Assembly: GCA_028554645.1 (NCBI GenBank)
Contig: JAQOOI010000021.1
Coordinates: forward strand, 2,480,001-2,544,000
Source of the DNA: Omphalotus guepiniiformis
Lineage: Eukaryota; Basidiomycota; Agaricomycetes; Agaricales; Omphalotaceae
Reading direction: 5' to 3'
Length of the DNA stretch: 64,000 bases
The notes beneath the pieces were generated by a model. That model saw only the letters and a program-made list of their open reading frames with translations, ran no database searches and had not been told where the DNA came from. This document shows positions 63,596 to 64,000 of this stretch, piece by piece. The translations under genes were made by a program, and so were the position numbers. The first letter of the stretch is position 1, and the number at the start of each line of letters is the position of its first letter.

Positions 63596-64000
63596 TGTTG
63601 TAGCCAACGGGTAGGAGTGTGTACTTTTAGATGTGTTTTGGTCGTTCTGAATCGACTCAATCTTTGTATCAGTGAAGATCCTCATCCTTTGATACAAATT
63701 CATGGTTGAATGTCTTGGTTGGATTTTACTTTTTGGCCGTCTGGCTACCGTCTGGTCACTGTCTTCAGTCGGCACTCGGGTTTCATCTGACTCGATGTGG
63801 AAAATCAGGCTCGTAGGAAGTCGTAGGGTCGTCGTACAAATATTGGCTTCGCTATGGCAACTTGACTCTTACGACAAATTTTTTTTGAATTTCCTTGCAA
63901 ATACATACCTACGGAATATCGGCAAATCTGTATTCGAGGGAAGGGCAGGATCCGAGTGACGACTCTACCCTGCAAGGTCGGTGAGCTCAAGGGACCACAT
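63596..64000. other. Right edge
   Basis: No feature is seen. The open stretches are short and unrecognised. Confidence 0.5.

Overview
The window is eukaryotic DNA that reads as a filamentous basidiomycete, most likely a mushroom-forming Agaricomycete. The reasons are genes split by many short (about 50-70 nt) GT-AG introns, an F-box protein with a leading coiled coil, a Mug135-like small protein, a GPI-type GH16 glucanase, a fungal NAD-dependent glutamate dehydrogenase, Vts1, and a chromodomain-type Ty3/gypsy LTR retrotransposon. The species cannot be told from the sequence. Most gene models below were spliced by hand. They were checked by requiring GT-AG junctions and a total coding length divisible by three.

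Layout. 0-11 kb: a poorly coding left edge, then a secreted protein built of three tandem repeats (2.9-4.5 kb, minus), a single-pass membrane protein (6.75-8.5 kb, plus) and a GH16 enzyme (9.2-10.8 kb, minus). 12.3-19.5 kb: three tandem Baeyer-Villiger-type flavin monooxygenase (BVMO) genes, all plus strand. 20.3-22.3 kb: an F-box protein. 22.9-29.9 kb: a small Mug135-like gene cut in its first exon by a 6.3 kb LTR retrotransposon with a perfect 5-bp target duplication. 30.5-43.8 kb: an inverted pair of glutamate carboxypeptidase II-like (M28) genes that point away from each other and enclose an SDR gene and a fourth BVMO. 44.6-46.4 kb: a fifth BVMO, followed by a tRNA-Ile. 46.7-51.2 kb: NAD-glutamate dehydrogenase. 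52.9-54.8 kb: a second SDR. 55-57 kb: unresolved coding signal. 57.0-57.9 kb: a glutathione S-transferase of etherase-like type. 58.6-60.7 kb: Vts1. 61.9-63.6 kb: an epoxide hydrolase.

How the genes fit together. Five BVMOs with one shared gene structure, two SDRs, a GST and an epoxide hydrolase make a neighbourhood rich in oxidation and detoxification enzymes. Such enzymes could act in turn on ketones, esters, alcohols and epoxides. I see no polyketide synthase, terpene synthase, transporter or pathway regulator, so a biosynthetic cluster is not shown. Local duplication explains much of the layout: the tandem BVMOs, the inverted peptidases, and the repeats within the secreted protein.

The strongest unusual observations are the retrotransposon-split gene whose frame rejoins exactly, the invariant 602-nt middle exon of all five BVMOs, the inverted peptidase duplication, a 7-nt micro-exon in one SDR, and a repeat-protein intron whose acceptor AG has become AA but which stays in frame.
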